NCBI RefSeq assembly: GCF_022171985.1
Contig: NZ_JAJVHF010000001.1
Location: 620,001-684,000 of the forward strand
From: Huaxiibacter chinensis
GTDB taxonomy: Bacteria > Pseudomonadota > Gammaproteobacteria > Enterobacterales > Enterobacteriaceae
Direction of reading: 5' to 3'
Length of the DNA stretch: 64,000 nucleotides
Shown: piece after piece, positions 1 to 9,507 of the stretch
How positions within the stretch are numbered: position 1 is the stretch's first letter
Layout of the letters: the number at the start of each line of letters is the position of its first letter
Notes under the pieces: model-generated
What the model was told of the DNA's origin: nothing
Databases searched by the model: none
Seen by the model: only the letters and a program-made list of their open reading frames with translations
Position numbers and translations under genes: made by a program

Positions 1-419
1 ATCGGCGTTGCCGGATCAAAGCCGTGTAACTGGTAGAGATCGATATGATCGAGCTGCATGCGCTGCAGGCTCTCTTTCACGCTGTTAATGATGTGATAGC
101 GCGAACTGCCGCGTGAGTTCACACCCGCGGTGCCCGTCTCGCCAAACACTTTGGTCGCCACGACCACGTTTTCACGCGGGATCTTCAGATTTTTCAGCGC
201 CTGACCGGTGATGATTTCCGAACGGCCTTCGGAGTAGACATTGGCGGTATCAATAAAGTTGATGCCGGCATCCAGCGCCCGCCCCACCAGCTTCTCGGCG
301 TCGTGTTGCTGGAGCTGGCCAATCTTGCCCCACATACCGTCTTCCCCGCCAAAGGTCATGGTGCCGAGGCACAGCTCAGAAACAAACAGACCGGTGTTGC
401 CTAATTTTTGATAACGCAT
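1..419 (-). CDS. aldo/keto reductase, 5' part only
   Basis: NADPH-dependent oxidoreductase of the aldo/keto reductase superfamily, cut off by the window edge, so only about 139 N-terminal residues are visible. Seen: N-terminus MRYQKLGNTGLFVSELCLGT, the Asp...Tyr pair in DTANVYSEGRSE, the catalytic-type Lys in VVATKVFG and the His in YQLHGFD, which make up the family's catalytic tetrad. The start is the ATG giving MRYQKL, which fits family N-termini. It lies on the same strand as, and downstream of, the efflux operon, with about 105 bases between. The substrate cannot be told from sequence; a role alongside the efflux genes is only inference from position. Confidence 0.85.
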   Translation of the reverse strand, partial: MRYQKLGNTGLFVSELCLGTMTFGGEDGMWGKIGQLQQHDAEKLVGRALDAGINFIDTANVYSEGRSEIITGQALKNLKIPRENVVVATKVFGETGTAGVNSRGSSRYHIINSVKESLQRMQLDHIDLYQLHGFDPATP

Positions 420-525
420 GGGACGTTCCTCGCAATGTTCGTGTTGGGTGCCAGACAGTTATACCCCCACGCGCTCTTCTGCGAATGGGCTGTTCCTGTC
501 CGTTTCTTGCCCAATCCTCTGAACC

Positions 526-2049
526 TTAGCCACGCGGGGCCTCGCCAAAGACGCTGTAATCCGGCAGATGCACCTGTTGATACGGCTCCCAGCCGCCGCC
601 GAGGGCTTTGTAAAGCGCCACCAGATCGAGCGCACTCTGCACTTTTGCCTGAGAGCGCTGCTGCTCGGCCTGCGCAAGCTGGCGCTGGGCATCCAGCACA
701 TCAATGAAGGTGGCAATCCCCTGCCGGTAGCTGTCGCTGGCCAAATCAAACGCGTTTTGCAATGCGTCGATGGTTTTGCCTAATCCCGCTTCGCGTTGCT
801 GATCGGTGCGGTAACTGACCAGCGCGTTCTCCACGTCTCCCAGCGCCGTCAGCACGGTCTGGCGATAGTCCAGCACCGCCGCCCCCTGTTGGGCACGGGC
901 GACCTTGACGCTGGAAACCAGACGGCCTCCCTGGAAAATAGGAATAGAGACCTGGGGACCTACGCTGTAGAAGTGGCTGCTCCAGTCTGTGAGCCAGTTG
1001 GTTTCACTGTTCCGCAGGCCAAACTGACCGGACAACGTCAGGCTGGGGAAGAGTTGCGCCACCGACACGCCAATTTGCGCGGTAGCCGCGTGAAGATTCG
1101 CCTCGGCCTCGCGCACGTCCGGACGACGCCTGGCGAGCGTAGACGGGATGCCCGTCGGCACAATATCCGGCAGTGGCGGGAGCGGCTTAGCCTCGCGCAA
1201 CTCGCTGTCGAGCGCCCCCGGTGGTTTACCCAACAAAATCGCCAGGCCGTTCATCGCCTGGCGCTCCTGGGCCTGGTACTGCGGCAGTTGCGCTTCCAGA
1301 TTGCCGAGCTGCGCCCGGGCGTTTTCCACGTCCAGCTGAGGCGACAAGCCGCCGCGCTGGCGGTTTTCGGTCAGTTCAACGGTTTGCTGCGCGCTTTCGA
1401 TTTGCGTGTTCAGCGTGGCGATAATGCTCTGCGCGCCGCGCAGCTGCAGCCAGGCGCGGGCGACTTCGGCCTCGAGCGACACCAGCGCATCGTTACGTTG
1501 CTCAATGGCGGCCTTTTGCTGCGCTTCGGCGGCTTCAACCTGCCGACGAACCTTGCCCCACAGGTCAATTTCCCACTGGGCATCAAAGCTGCCCTGATAG
1601 AGGTTTACAGGCTGCGTGAGCGGGCCAAGCGCCCCTTTGAGTTCCGGATCCACGTTATCGAGCTGGTCATACGCCCCATGGGATTTTAGCTCCCCTTCCA
1701 GCCCAAGCTGCTGACGTGTGGCCTGTAGATTACCGTTAACCGAAGGGTAAAACGCCCCGCCCGCCTGGTTAATCTGTTCGCGGGCACCCGCTATACGCAG
1801 CACGGTTTGTTGCAGCGACAGGTTGCCGGCAATCGCCCGTTCAATCAGGCTGTCGAGCTGTGGCGAACCAAAAGATTTCCACCAGCGAGGATTGATGGCC
1901 GTGGTGTTTACTTTCGACGCCACGCCATTATCGCCCGGATCGTTCCAGTTCGTAGGCGTTTGCGGCGCGGGGGGCTGATAGTCCGGTCCCACTGAACACC
2001 CTGTCAGGGTCGTGAGTAAAATCAGGGATGCCAAACGAGGGTCAATCAT
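526..2049 (-). CDS. outer-membrane factor lipoprotein of a tripartite efflux system (NodT/OprM type)
   Basis: Outer-membrane channel (507 aa) that would join an inner-membrane pump and periplasmic adaptor to export compounds from the cell. The N-terminus carries a lipoprotein signal with lipobox LTGC followed by SVGPDYQPP, typical of the RND/MFS outer-membrane lipoprotein family. Two OEP repeats with long coiled helices fill the rest (for example RQVEAAEAQQKAAIEQRNDA and the VDVLDAQRQLAQAEQ-like segment near the C-terminus). The ATG start is chosen because GGAG sits seven bases upstream and the preceding TTG has no clear site; it overlaps the permease stop by one base (TGATG). This is the last gene of an adaptor-permease-channel operon, so the system may not need TolC. 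Confidence 0.9.
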   Translation of the reverse strand: MIDPRLASLILLTTLTGCSVGPDYQPPAPQTPTNWNDPGDNGVASKVNTTAINPRWWKSFGSPQLDSLIERAIAGNLSLQQTVLRIAGAREQINQAGGAFYPSVNGNLQATRQQLGLEGELKSHGAYDQLDNVDPELKGALGPLTQPVNLYQGSFDAQWEIDLWGKVRRQVEAAEAQQKAAIEQRNDALVSLEAEVARAWLQLRGAQSIIATLNTQIESAQQTVELTENRQRGGLSPQLDVENARAQLGNLEAQLPQYQAQERQAMNGLAILLGKPPGALDSELREAKPLPPLPDIVPTGIPSTLARRRPDVREAEANLHAATAQIGVSVAQLFPSLTLSGQFGLRNSETNWLTDWSSHFYSVGPQVSIPIFQGGRLVSSVKVARAQQGAAVLDYRQTVLTALGDVENALVSYRTDQQREAGLGKTIDALQNAFDLASDSYRQGIATFIDVLDAQRQLAQAEQQRSQAKVQSALDLVALYKALGGGWEPYQQVHLPDYSVFGEAPRG

Positions 2050-3620
2050 CAATGTGCTCCTGCACTGCCTTCACTCTTCACCGGCGAAAGCAACAAACAA
2101 AACGGTATAAGCAGTAACGCCACCGCACTCAATATCGTAAATACGTCGATGTAGGCCAAAAATCGCGACTGCTCGATCATGGTCTGGTACATCCGACCGG
2201 TCGCAATGCCCATGGGATCGCCGACCTGCGTCGTGAAGTTTTGAATCGCCTGCGCGGACTCGCGTATCGCCAGCTGGAACTGTTCGTTAAACGGCGACGC
2301 GTGGTAAGCCAGATGCGCGCTGTGCGCCTGAGCGCGTTCGGTAATCGCCGCCGTGGAGAGGGAAATGCCTATCGATCCGGCCACGTTACGGAACATGGTG
2401 AACAGCGCGGCGGCATCGCCATTAAGCCGCCGGGGAATCGAGATAAACGCAATGGTCGTCAGCGGCACAAACAGGAAGCCCAGGCCGATTGACTGCGCGC
2501 TGCGGAACAGCACCAGCGTTTCAAAATCGATATCCGGGGTCAGATTGCGCGACCAGAAGAACGACACCGCCAGACAGGTAAAGCCAAAAGCGATAATCCA
2601 GCGCGTTTGCACCACAGGCATCAGCTTCAGCACCAGCGGAATGGTCAGCACGATCAGCACGGCGCCGGGTGAGAGCACCATACCGGACCAGGTGGCGGTA
2701 TAGCCCAGATCCTGCTGCGCCAGCTGAGGGATCACCACGGAACTGCCGTACAGAATCATCGCCATACCGGCCATCAGCAGGCTGGAGACGGCAAAGTTTC
2801 GATCCTTCATGCAGTGCAGATCGACCACCGGTTTTTTGGCATACATCAGCCAGTAGATCGCCCCAATGATGCCGATTAACGTCAGAACCGCGAAGGTGCG
2901 AATAAAGTTTGAGTAGAACCAGTCTTCATCTTCGCCGCGATCGAGCATCACCTGCAGGCAACCCAGCCCCAGCGCGATCAGGCCGATCCCGCTCCAGTCG
3001 ATAGACAATTTTTCTTCCGACTTGCGCTCCCAGGGCGGATCTTCCAGCAGCTGATAAATGGCCAGCACCGTGACAATGCCGACCGGAATGTTGATAAAGA
3101 AGACCCAGCGCCAGGAGTAATTATCGGTGATCCAGCCGCCCAGTGTCGGCCCCAGCACCGGCGCCACAATGATGGCGATAGACGAGAGCCCAAAGGCTTT
3201 ACCCCGATCTTCGGGTTTGAAGTAATCCAGCAGCACCGACTGTTGCGTTGGCTGCAACCCGCCGCCGAAGAAGCCCTGCATGATGCGGAAAAGAATGATC
3301 TGCCACAGCTCTGTGGCGATCCCGCACAGGAATGAGCAGACGGTAAACATCACGATGCAAATCAGGAAAAACTGCTTGCGGCCAAACACCCGGCTTAAAA
3401 ACGCCGAAATCGGCAGCACAATACCGTTCGCCACCAGATAGCTGGTGAGCACCCAGGTCGATTCGTCATAGCTTGACGAGAGCGAACCCGCGACGTGCGG
3501 CAGCGCCACGTTCACAATGGTGGTGTCGAGGATCTCCATAAACACCGCAAGGGTCACAACGATAGCGACCGCCCACGGGTTGCTGGCAGGTCGCCAGTTG
3601 TCGTGGCTGTGATCGGTCAT
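2049..3620 (-). CDS. DHA2-family MFS multidrug permease (EmrB-like)
   Basis: Inner-membrane proton-driven drug exporter of 523 aa with about 14 membrane segments. Seen: the DHA2 N-terminus VFMEILDTTIVNVALPHVAG, loop motif GRKQFF after TM2, and antiporter motif C in VLGPTLGGWITDNYSWRW; these are hallmarks of the EmrB/QacA family. Its ATG overlaps the adaptor stop by four bases (ATGA) and its stop overlaps the channel gene, indicating translational coupling. It would work with the upstream HlyD-type adaptor and the downstream lipoprotein channel. Substrates are unknown. It is not E. coli emrB itself, which lies elsewhere beside emrA and mprA, so no symbol is given. Confidence 0.92.
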   Translation of the reverse strand: MTDHSHDNWRPASNPWAVAIVVTLAVFMEILDTTIVNVALPHVAGSLSSSYDESTWVLTSYLVANGIVLPISAFLSRVFGRKQFFLICIVMFTVCSFLCGIATELWQIILFRIMQGFFGGGLQPTQQSVLLDYFKPEDRGKAFGLSSIAIIVAPVLGPTLGGWITDNYSWRWVFFINIPVGIVTVLAIYQLLEDPPWERKSEEKLSIDWSGIGLIALGLGCLQVMLDRGEDEDWFYSNFIRTFAVLTLIGIIGAIYWLMYAKKPVVDLHCMKDRNFAVSSLLMAGMAMILYGSSVVIPQLAQQDLGYTATWSGMVLSPGAVLIVLTIPLVLKLMPVVQTRWIIAFGFTCLAVSFFWSRNLTPDIDFETLVLFRSAQSIGLGFLFVPLTTIAFISIPRRLNGDAAALFTMFRNVAGSIGISLSTAAITERAQAHSAHLAYHASPFNEQFQLAIRESAQAIQNFTTQVGDPMGIATGRMYQTMIEQSRFLAYIDVFTILSAVALLLIPFCLLLSPVKSEGSAGAH

Positions 3621-4714
3621 TCGACGGTGACCTTCGGTGCGACAGAAAGCCCCAGCGGCATCGGCCTGTTCGGATCCAGACCTTTATCAATGACGATTTT
3701 TACCGGAACGCGCTGGACAATCTTCACAAAGTTGCCGGTCGCATTTTCCGCCGGGAAGGCAGAAAAACGTGCGCCACTGCCCTGCTGGATGCTGTCGACG
3801 TGACCCTCCAGCGCCATATCTGGCCAGGCATCCACCGACATCGTCACCTTATCGCCCGGCTTCATGCGCTCAAGCTGCGACTCTTTAAAGTTCGCCACGA
3901 CCCAGACATCCGGCGAGACCAGCGAGAAGAGCGCGGTGCCCGCCTGCACCAGGGTGCCGGTCTGGACGTTACGTTTGGTGACGAATCCGTCAAATGGCGC
4001 GGTCACTTCGGTATAGGAGAGGTTTAGCTCCGCCGTTTCGAGCTGCGCTTTCGCCTGATCCACCTGACGTTCGCGGGCCTCAACGTTTGTCTCCTGCTGG
4101 CGGATTTGCAGCTGCACCTGCTGGGCGACTTCCAGCTGAGCCTGGGCGCTGGCCAGCCCCGCCTGGGCGCTTCTGAGCTGTGCGTTCGCGGTATCAATGC
4201 TTTGCTGGGTTGTCGCGCGAGGATCAACGCCGCGTTGACGACGGTATTCCGCCTGCGCATTCGCCAGATCGGCCTGAGCCTTAATGACCTGCGCTTTGGC
4301 TTCATCGCGCTGCGCGGGGTATTGCACTTTAGACAGGGCCAGCTGGGCCTGCGCCTGATGCAGTTGCGCCATCGCCAGGCCAAGCTGCGCCTGGGCCTGA
4401 TCGCGCTGAGCGGTGTTATCGCGCGGGTCGATCACCACCAGCACGTCGCCTTTTTTAACGCGCTGGTTGTCACGGACCCGCAGTTCAGTGACATAGCCCG
4501 CCGCCTTCGGCGCGATGGTGACCACATCCCCGTCGGTAAAGGCGTCGTCAGTGGTCTCTTCATTGCGCGTCAAAAACCACCAAACCAGCGCAACAATGAC
4601 CATCACCACAACCACGATACCGAGGATGATTAACGGTTTCTTCCCGGGTCGTTTACGTTCGTTGGTGTTCTTTTCCGGCTTGTCAGCCGCTTGTTTTTCG
4701 TTATCTTCTGCCAT
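3617..4714 (-). CDS. HlyD/EmrA-family periplasmic adaptor
   Basis: Membrane-fusion protein of 365 aa linking the MFS pump to the outer-membrane factor. Seen: a basic cytoplasmic N-terminus (NERKRPGKKP), one transmembrane helix (LIILGIVVVVMVIVALVWWF), the EmrA-like TTDDAFTDGDVVTIAPKAAG lipoyl/biotinyl start, a long Gln/Ala-rich coiled-coil hairpin, and the second lipoyl half VTAPFDGFVTKRNVQTGT. The ATG giving MAEDNEKQ is preferred over an upstream in-frame TTG. First gene of the operon; a promoter would lie in the 100 bases before ybiR, but no regulator gene is linked and no clear operator was seen. Confidence 0.9.
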   Translation of the reverse strand: MAEDNEKQAADKPEKNTNERKRPGKKPLIILGIVVVVMVIVALVWWFLTRNEETTDDAFTDGDVVTIAPKAAGYVTELRVRDNQRVKKGDVLVVIDPRDNTAQRDQAQAQLGLAMAQLHQAQAQLALSKVQYPAQRDEAKAQVIKAQADLANAQAEYRRQRGVDPRATTQQSIDTANAQLRSAQAGLASAQAQLEVAQQVQLQIRQQETNVEARERQVDQAKAQLETAELNLSYTEVTAPFDGFVTKRNVQTGTLVQAGTALFSLVSPDVWVVANFKESQLERMKPGDKVTMSVDAWPDMALEGHVDSIQQGSGARFSAFPAENATGNFVKIVQRVPVKIVIDKGLDPNRPMPLGLSVAPKVTVE

Positions 4715-4814
4715 AGGTAACAACAGTCCTGTCAGTAAAAGGCATCACGCTATGCCGTTCACTAAAATTAGGACGTTGCTATACATTTGCCAGGAAAAAC
4801 TGACAAAGAACGCA

Positions 4815-5924
4815 CTATATGAGAAGGATAATTCCGAAACCAATGGCCGCGGCCCAGATCAACATCGGCAAGGACCACAGATGGAAACGCCACCAGATGC
4901 GCCGATCGTTGGCCATTCTCAGGGCGATGATATTCGCCAGCGACCCCGGCAGCAGGCCGAAGCCCCCGACGTTCACCGCCCAGGCCAGCAGTGCCCCAGG
5001 CGGCACATAGTTGATAAGCAAAATGGTGGCGGGCACGTTGCTGATAAACTGAGACAGACCAATCGCCGTCAGCCACAGACCAAACGGCGGCAGACCGCTG
5101 ACGCTGTGCAGGGTCGCCTGCAAGACTGGCAGTTGAATCAACAGATGCACGTCAATAAACATCGCCATAAACACCAGCAGCAGGGTCCAGTCGACGCTGA
5201 TAAGCACCCGACGCGCCAGCAGCAGAAAACCCAGGGCGACCAGCAGAACGCCCAACCGCTCAAACTTCAGTTCCAGCGCCGTCAGGAAGACGATATAGAG
5301 CAGCAAGGCGCCCCATACCAGACGCGGCTTCCACGCCGGCGTGGGTGACCCGCTGTGATAATGAAGGGCTTTATTGGGGAAAGCGAATCCGCACACGACA
5401 AGCAGGGAGAGCATCATCATCAGCGCCAGCGGCATCATCTGCCAGGTGAAGGCGGCAAACGACAGCCCGGAGCGGCCCCAGAGCAGAATATTTTGCGGGT
5501 TACCAATCGGCGTCAGCATCGATCCGGCATTGACCGCCAGGGCTTCGAAGATAATGAGGCGGGTCACCGGGATCTCACAAAGCCGGCGCAGCGTCAGGGT
5601 CAGCGGCACCACGATAAATAACGCCACATCGTTGGTTAAAAACGTCGAAAGCAGCGCTGCGGCCAGCACCATAAAAAGCGCCAGTTTCCGCTCGGTGGCA
5701 AAACGGCGCACCATTTTGCGGCCCAGCACATCAAAATAACCGCTCAGTTCGACGCCTTTGGTCAACATCATCAGCCCGCTCAGGGTAATGATGGTGTGCC
5801 AGTCGATGGCGTCAGGCCAGGCCCGTGGCGCAAAGGGAACAAAGACGCTCAGCCCGACGCCAATGACGATTAAAAGATGGAAGAAGCGATCGCGGGCGAG
5901 AGCCTGCACTCCGGGGATGTTCAT
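4815..5924 (-). CDS. ybiR: YbiR, putative anion/ion transporter
   Basis: Polytopic inner-membrane protein of 369 aa in the ArsB/NhaD (ion transporter) superfamily. Seen: two pseudo-symmetric halves, with [20 protein letters not shown] and [16 protein letters not shown] in the first and [15 protein letters not shown] in the second, the Asn-containing hairpin signatures of this superfamily. Length is close to the E. coli protein. It overlaps mntR by four bases (ATGA), so mntR and ybiR are co-transcribed. This coupling suggests a link to metal or anion homeostasis, but the transported ion has not been established as far as I know. Confidence 0.88.
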   Translation of the reverse strand: MNIPGVQALARDRFFHLLIVIGVGLSVFVPFAPRAWPDAIDWHTIITLSGLMMLTKGVELSGYFDVLGRKMVRRFATERKLALFMVLAAALLSTFLTNDVALFIVVPLTLTLRRLCEIPVTRLIIFEALAVNAGSMLTPIGNPQNILLWGRSGLSFAAFTWQMMPLALMMMLSLLVVCGFAFPNKALHYHSGSPTPAWKPRLVWGALLLYIVFLTALELKFERLGVLLVALGFLLLARRVLISVDWTLLLVFMAMFIDVHLLIQLPVLQATLHSVSGLPPFGLWLTAIGLSQFISNVPATILLINYVPPGALLAWAVNVGGFGLLPGSLANIIALRMANDRRIWWRFHLWSLPMLIWAAAIGFGIILLI

Positions 5925-6394
5925 TCAGAAGGCGTATCGTACTTGAGCGTGAATTCACGAAACTTTTCCAGCGTCTCGGCGCTGACGTGGTGTTCGATCC
6001 CTTCTGAGTCGCGACGGGCAGTCTCTTCGCTGACGCCCAGCACGCGTAAAAAGTTTTCCACTATCTGATGGCGTTCACGACTTTCCTGCGCCAGTTTTTC
6101 GCCTTCTGGCGTCAGGAACACGCCGCGCCAGGGGATCATTTCGATCAGCCCGACGGAGGCGAGACGTTTTAACATTTTGGCTACGGTAGGTTGCGATACG
6201 CCCAGACGGGCAGCCATATCCACCTGCCGGGCCTCGCCGACTTCCCGGAAGAGATCCGAAATCAGCTCAACGTAGTCATCAATCAGTTCGCGGCGGTGCG
6301 CTTCGCGTACCTGGCGAAACCCTTCAACGTGCTCTTCAACATTAACCAGTTGCGTCTTTTTTTTTGTAGTGGGCTTACCTGCGCGACTGTTCAT
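5921..6394 (-). CDS. mntR: MntR, manganese-responsive DtxR-family regulator
   Basis: Dimeric Mn(II)-sensing transcription factor (157 aa) that represses manganese uptake (mntH) and mntS and activates Mn export when manganese is plentiful. Seen: winged-helix DNA-binding region with [22 protein letters not shown], then the dimerisation/metal-binding domain with [18 protein letters not shown] and [15 protein letters not shown], whose Glu/His residues form the metal sites in this family. E. coli MntR is about 155 aa. The N-terminal extension [22 protein letters not shown] is shared with the E. coli protein. Divergent from mntS, with a MntR-type operator between them. Confidence 0.97.
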   Translation of the reverse strand: MNSRAGKPTTKKKTQLVNVEEHVEGFRQVREAHRRELIDDYVELISDLFREVGEARQVDMAARLGVSQPTVAKMLKRLASVGLIEMIPWRGVFLTPEGEKLAQESRERHQIVENFLRVLGVSEETARRDSEGIEHHVSAETLEKFREFTLKYDTPSE

Positions 6395-6502
6395 TCAGCT
6401 TCCTCAGTGTGGTGGCGCGTCCGTCGTCATAGGACGAGAGCGCATAGTGTAAACCATCCCTCTACAAGCACAAAAATATAACGAAATAGCCGTAGCTAAG
6501 TA

Positions 6503-6520
6503 ATATAGCCTATGCTATAT
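6503..6520. promoter_or_regulatory. MntR operator
   Basis: Inverted repeat ATATAGC-CTAT-GCTATAT between mntR and mntS, about 58 bases before mntS. It matches the known MntR box pattern of TATAGC/GCTATA arms. In E. coli MntR with Mn represses mntS from such a site. Confidence 0.8.
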
Positions 6521-6577
6521 CTGTATGTAATGCAGTCACCCTTCACGGATCGAAGGGATCAGAAATCAGGAGGTCAT

Positions 6578-6706
6578 ATGAACGAATTTAAGAGGTGTCT
6601 CCACGTGTTTACCCATTCTCCCTTTACCGTGCGTTTAATGCTGATCAATATGTTGTGCGATATGTTCAACGGCAAACCGCAGCAGAACGATAAACCTTCA
6701 CGCTAA
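6578..6706 (+). CDS. mntS: MntS, small manganese-homeostasis protein
   Basis: 42-residue protein, the same length as E. coli MntS (a locus first annotated as the small RNA rybA). The translation begins MNEFKRCLHVFTHSPFTVRL and ends KPQQNDKPSR; the SPF.VRLML core and KPQQ.DKPS tail match E. coli. A strong AGGAGG ribosome site lies just upstream. MntS raises intracellular Mn availability, in part by inhibiting the exporter MntP, when MntR repression is lifted. The centre (VRLMLINMLCDMF) is hydrophobic. Followed at once by an intrinsic terminator, so it forms a single-gene unit. Confidence 0.95.
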   Translation: MNEFKRCLHVFTHSPFTVRLMLINMLCDMFNGKPQQNDKPSR

Positions 6707-6736
6707 CGCGGCGTCGCGGCACGCCGCTTCTTTTTC
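6707..6736 (+). terminator. intrinsic terminator of mntS
   Basis: Perfect 7-bp stem GCGGCGT/ACGCCGC with a 6-base loop followed by TTCTTTTT, starting right after the mntS stop codon. Confidence 0.88.
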
Positions 6737-6985
6737 CTGTCATATTTCACCGGTAAACTGGCCTCTGGCCGCCTCATTGCCGATCTTTTTCGCCGATTTG
6801 TAATCCCTCTCCCAAAACAACCGTTAACAACTGTTGACCTGAAGACTGACTGGCTCTATCTTCTTGCAGCCCTGCACCCGTTGCGGCTCGCTGAAGCGGA
6901 CCCTCATTCCCTCTACACGCACTGTCAGGCAGGCTTTGACCCTCGACGCCAGGGTGAGCGCATGGCGTTTTCATGATAGTGACCT

Positions 6986-8569
6986 ATGAATTTAACCTTA
7001 AAAGAAACGCTTATTTCCCGCAGTCGGGCCTTAAACCCGTGGACGGGATTCTATTTTTTACAATCCTTGCTGATTAACCTTGCGCTTGGCTACCCGTTTA
7101 GCCTGCTTTATGCCGTCGCGTTCACCTGCATTTTGCATCTCCTCTGGCGCAGCATGCCGCGCGTGCAAAAAGCGCTGGTTGGCATGTGCTCCCTGATTGC
7201 GGCCATGTATTATCCCTTTGGTCAGGCTTATGGTTCGCCCAACTTCAATACGGTGCTGGCGCTCCACTCCACCAATATGGAAGAGTCCACGGAAATCCTG
7301 ACGATCTTCCCATGGTATAGCTATGTCATCGGTCTGTTCATCTTTGCCCTTGGCGTGATTGCACTGCGTCGCAAAGTGACCGGGGATAAAAGCTGGAACA
7401 TGATCGATAGCCTGTGCCTTGCCTTCAGCGTGGCCGTCTTTTTTGTTGCTCCACTACAAAACCTGGCCTGGGGCGGCGTCTTTAAGCTGAAAGATACCGG
7501 CTACCCCGTTTTTCGCTTCGTTAAAGACGTGGTGGTGAATAATAAAGAAGTTATCGATGAACAGGCGCGAATGACCGCGCTGTCCAATATGAAAGACACC
7601 TGGAACGTGCTGGCGGTGAAACCGAAATACCATACCTATGTGGTGGTGATAGGTGAAAGCGCGCGCCGTGACGCACTGGGGGCCTTTGGCGGACACTGGA
7701 ATAACACGCCATTCGCCAGTTCCGTTAACGGGACCTTATTTACCGATTACGTCGCCGCCAGCGGATCGACGCAAAAGTCGCTCGGGTTAACCTTAAACCG
7801 CGTCGTCGACGGCAAGCCGCAGTATCAGGACAACTTCGTCACGCTGGCTAACCGTGCCGGTTTCCAGAGCTGGTGGTTTTCAAACCAGGGGCAAATTGGT
7901 GAGTACGATACGGCCATCGCCAGTATTGCTAAACGAGCCGATGAAGTGCAGTTCCTGAAAAGCGGCGACTTCGAGGCGGATAAAAACACCAAAGATGACG
8001 CGCTGTTAAAAATGACCGCGCAGGTATTCGCCACGCAACGTACGCAGCCGCAGTTGATCGTTCTGCATCTGATGGGGTCACATCCTCAGGCCTGCGATCG
8101 TACGGGGGGGAAATACGCGGAATTCGTGCAGTCGAAGGAGACCTCGTGTTACCTCTATACCATGACGCAGACCGACGAGCTTCTGAGCCAGTTATACAAT
8201 CAGCTCAGAAATTCGGGCGATAGCTTCTCGATGGTCTACTTTTCCGATCATGGGCTGGCGTTTAAGGAGCGCGGGAAAGCGGTGCAGTATCTCGCCCATG
8301 ACGACAAGTTCCAGCAGAATTTCCAGGTGCCCTTTATGGTGATCTCCAGTGACGATAAAACGCATCGCATCATCAAGGCGCGTCGTTCGGCGAACGATTT
8401 CCTGAGCTTCTTCTCTCAGTGGACGGGGATCTCTGCAAAAGAAATTGCTAATCAGTATCCCTTTGTATCCAGCAAAAAAGCGCCGCCGGTCTACGTCACT
8501 AACTTCAAGCTGCAGAAGGTTGAATACGCGCATCTGGGCACGGATATTTTCGCGACCAAAAGCCGCTAG
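6986..8569 (+). CDS. opgE: OpgE (YbiP), osmoregulated periplasmic glucan phosphoethanolamine transferase
   Basis: Inner-membrane enzyme of 527 aa, the same length as E. coli OpgE, that adds phosphoethanolamine from phosphatidylethanolamine to periplasmic glucans. Seen: about five N-terminal membrane helices within roughly residues 20-165, then a periplasmic alkaline-phosphatase-like domain with VVVIGESARRDALGAFGG (metal-binding Glu), ASGSTQKSLGL (region of the nucleophile Thr), LHLMGSHPQACDR and FSDHGLAFKERG (metal-binding Asp-His). The family also includes EptA/EptB. It is a single gene, closed by a terminator shared with ompX. No clear operator was seen upstream. Confidence 0.93.
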   Translation: MNLTLKETLISRSRALNPWTGFYFLQSLLINLALGYPFSLLYAVAFTCILHLLWRSMPRVQKALVGMCSLIAAMYYPFGQAYGSPNFNTVLALHSTNMEESTEILTIFPWYSYVIGLFIFALGVIALRRKVTGDKSWNMIDSLCLAFSVAVFFVAPLQNLAWGGVFKLKDTGYPVFRFVKDVVVNNKEVIDEQARMTALSNMKDTWNVLAVKPKYHTYVVVIGESARRDALGAFGGHWNNTPFASSVNGTLFTDYVAASGSTQKSLGLTLNRVVDGKPQYQDNFVTLANRAGFQSWWFSNQGQIGEYDTAIASIAKRADEVQFLKSGDFEADKNTKDDALLKMTAQVFATQRTQPQLIVLHLMGSHPQACDRTGGKYAEFVQSKETSCYLYTMTQTDELLSQLYNQLRNSGDSFSMVYFSDHGLAFKERGKAVQYLAHDDKFQQNFQVPFMVISSDDKTHRIIKARRSANDFLSFFSQWTGISAKEIANQYPFVSSKKAPPVYVTNFKLQKVEYAHLGTDIFATKSR

Positions 8570-8584
8570 AAGAGAGAATTGAGA

Positions 8585-8620
8585 TAAAAAAAATCCGCCA
8601 CGTTGGGCGGATTTTTTATT
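8585..8620. terminator. bidirectional terminator between opgE and ompX
   Basis: Hairpin AAATCCGCC/GGGCGGATTT around ACGTT, with an A tract before and a T tract after, so it can end transcription from either side of these convergent genes. Confidence 0.9.
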
Positions 8621-8635
8621 AGCTTACCGAAGTGA

Positions 8636-9154
8636 TTAGAAACGGTAACCTACGCCTGCGATCCAGGTGCCAACGTCAACGTTGCGGATACGGCTCTGCT
8701 CGTAAGAGAAGTCCAGTGCAACATTTTCGATTGGGTTGAACTGCATACCTGCGCCATAGGAGAAACCATAGTCGCTGTTGGTTGCAGAGCGGTTCAGACT
8801 TTCGTTTTCAGTCTGCTGGAATTTACCGTAGCCAACACCTACAACACCGTAGATGCTTGCCCAGTCGTTCAGGCGGTAAGCTGGACCAGCGGTGATGCCG
8901 TAGTACTGGCCTTTGTTGTAAGCGCCGTCTTCAAAACGATCTTTCTCGGTGTAAGTGAAAGAACCGATTACGCCCAGCGGGTTGTTATCCTGCTCGTAAC
9001 GATACTTCAGGTTGAAACCGTTGGTTTTGTTCATTACGCCCTGCATATCGGACTGAGCGTAACCACCGGTAACGGTAGAAGTAGCAGCTACAGCAGTACC
9101 TGCGGAGACAGCCAGAACTGCGGCCAAAGCTGAAAGACATGCAATTTTTTTCAT
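8636..9154 (-). CDS. ompX: OmpX, small eight-stranded outer-membrane protein
   Basis: 172-residue outer-membrane beta-barrel, one residue longer than in E. coli and, as I recall, the length in Enterobacter. Seen: signal peptide MKKIACLSALAAVLAVSAGTAVA before ATSTVTGGYAQSD, alternating barrel strands, surface loop segment KDRFEDGAYNKGQ, and the C-terminal aromatic GTWIAGVGYRF needed for barrel assembly. The ATG after GAGGTGGTT is the start. The 5' leader region is known in E. coli as a target of Hfq-dependent small RNAs such as CyaR; I did not verify the pairing here. Convergent with opgE. Confidence 0.97.
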   Translation of the reverse strand: MKKIACLSALAAVLAVSAGTAVAATSTVTGGYAQSDMQGVMNKTNGFNLKYRYEQDNNPLGVIGSFTYTEKDRFEDGAYNKGQYYGITAGPAYRLNDWASIYGVVGVGYGKFQQTENESLNRSATNSDYGFSYGAGMQFNPIENVALDFSYEQSRIRNVDVGTWIAGVGYRF

Positions 9155-9507
9155 AACCACCTCAAATGTGCTTCAAGTAATCCGTAAGTTTTAAATATAT
9201 CAAAAAATCTTGTGAAACTCTTTGTCATTCGCGATGTCTAACCCAACCTTTGATGTAACAGAACGTTTCCAGGCGGGGTTATCTCTTTCAAATCACAAAA
9301 AATTTTAGACTATTAAGCGGATTTTGCGCGTCATGGATAAGACATTCATCCAGATTATTCCTAAATTAAACGCTTAATAATCCAACAATCATGGCTCATT
9401 TTACGGATTTCGGCGGCTTTTTTTTTCAACAAAGTCTCAACGGCTTCGGTTTAATTCCATTACACTGCCTCTTTTACTTCCTTTGACAAAAATTGACAGG
9501 AGAAAGG
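9155..9507. other. ompX-rhtA divergent intergenic region
   Basis: 353 AT-rich bases holding the ompX leader and the promoters of two divergent genes. I see no open reading frame, terminator or strong inverted repeat in it. Confidence 0.6.

Noticed and set aside
796-1689. 297-codon plus-strand reading frame
   Set aside because: It lies entirely within the outer-membrane factor gene on the other strand, has no family features and is a codon-bias shadow.
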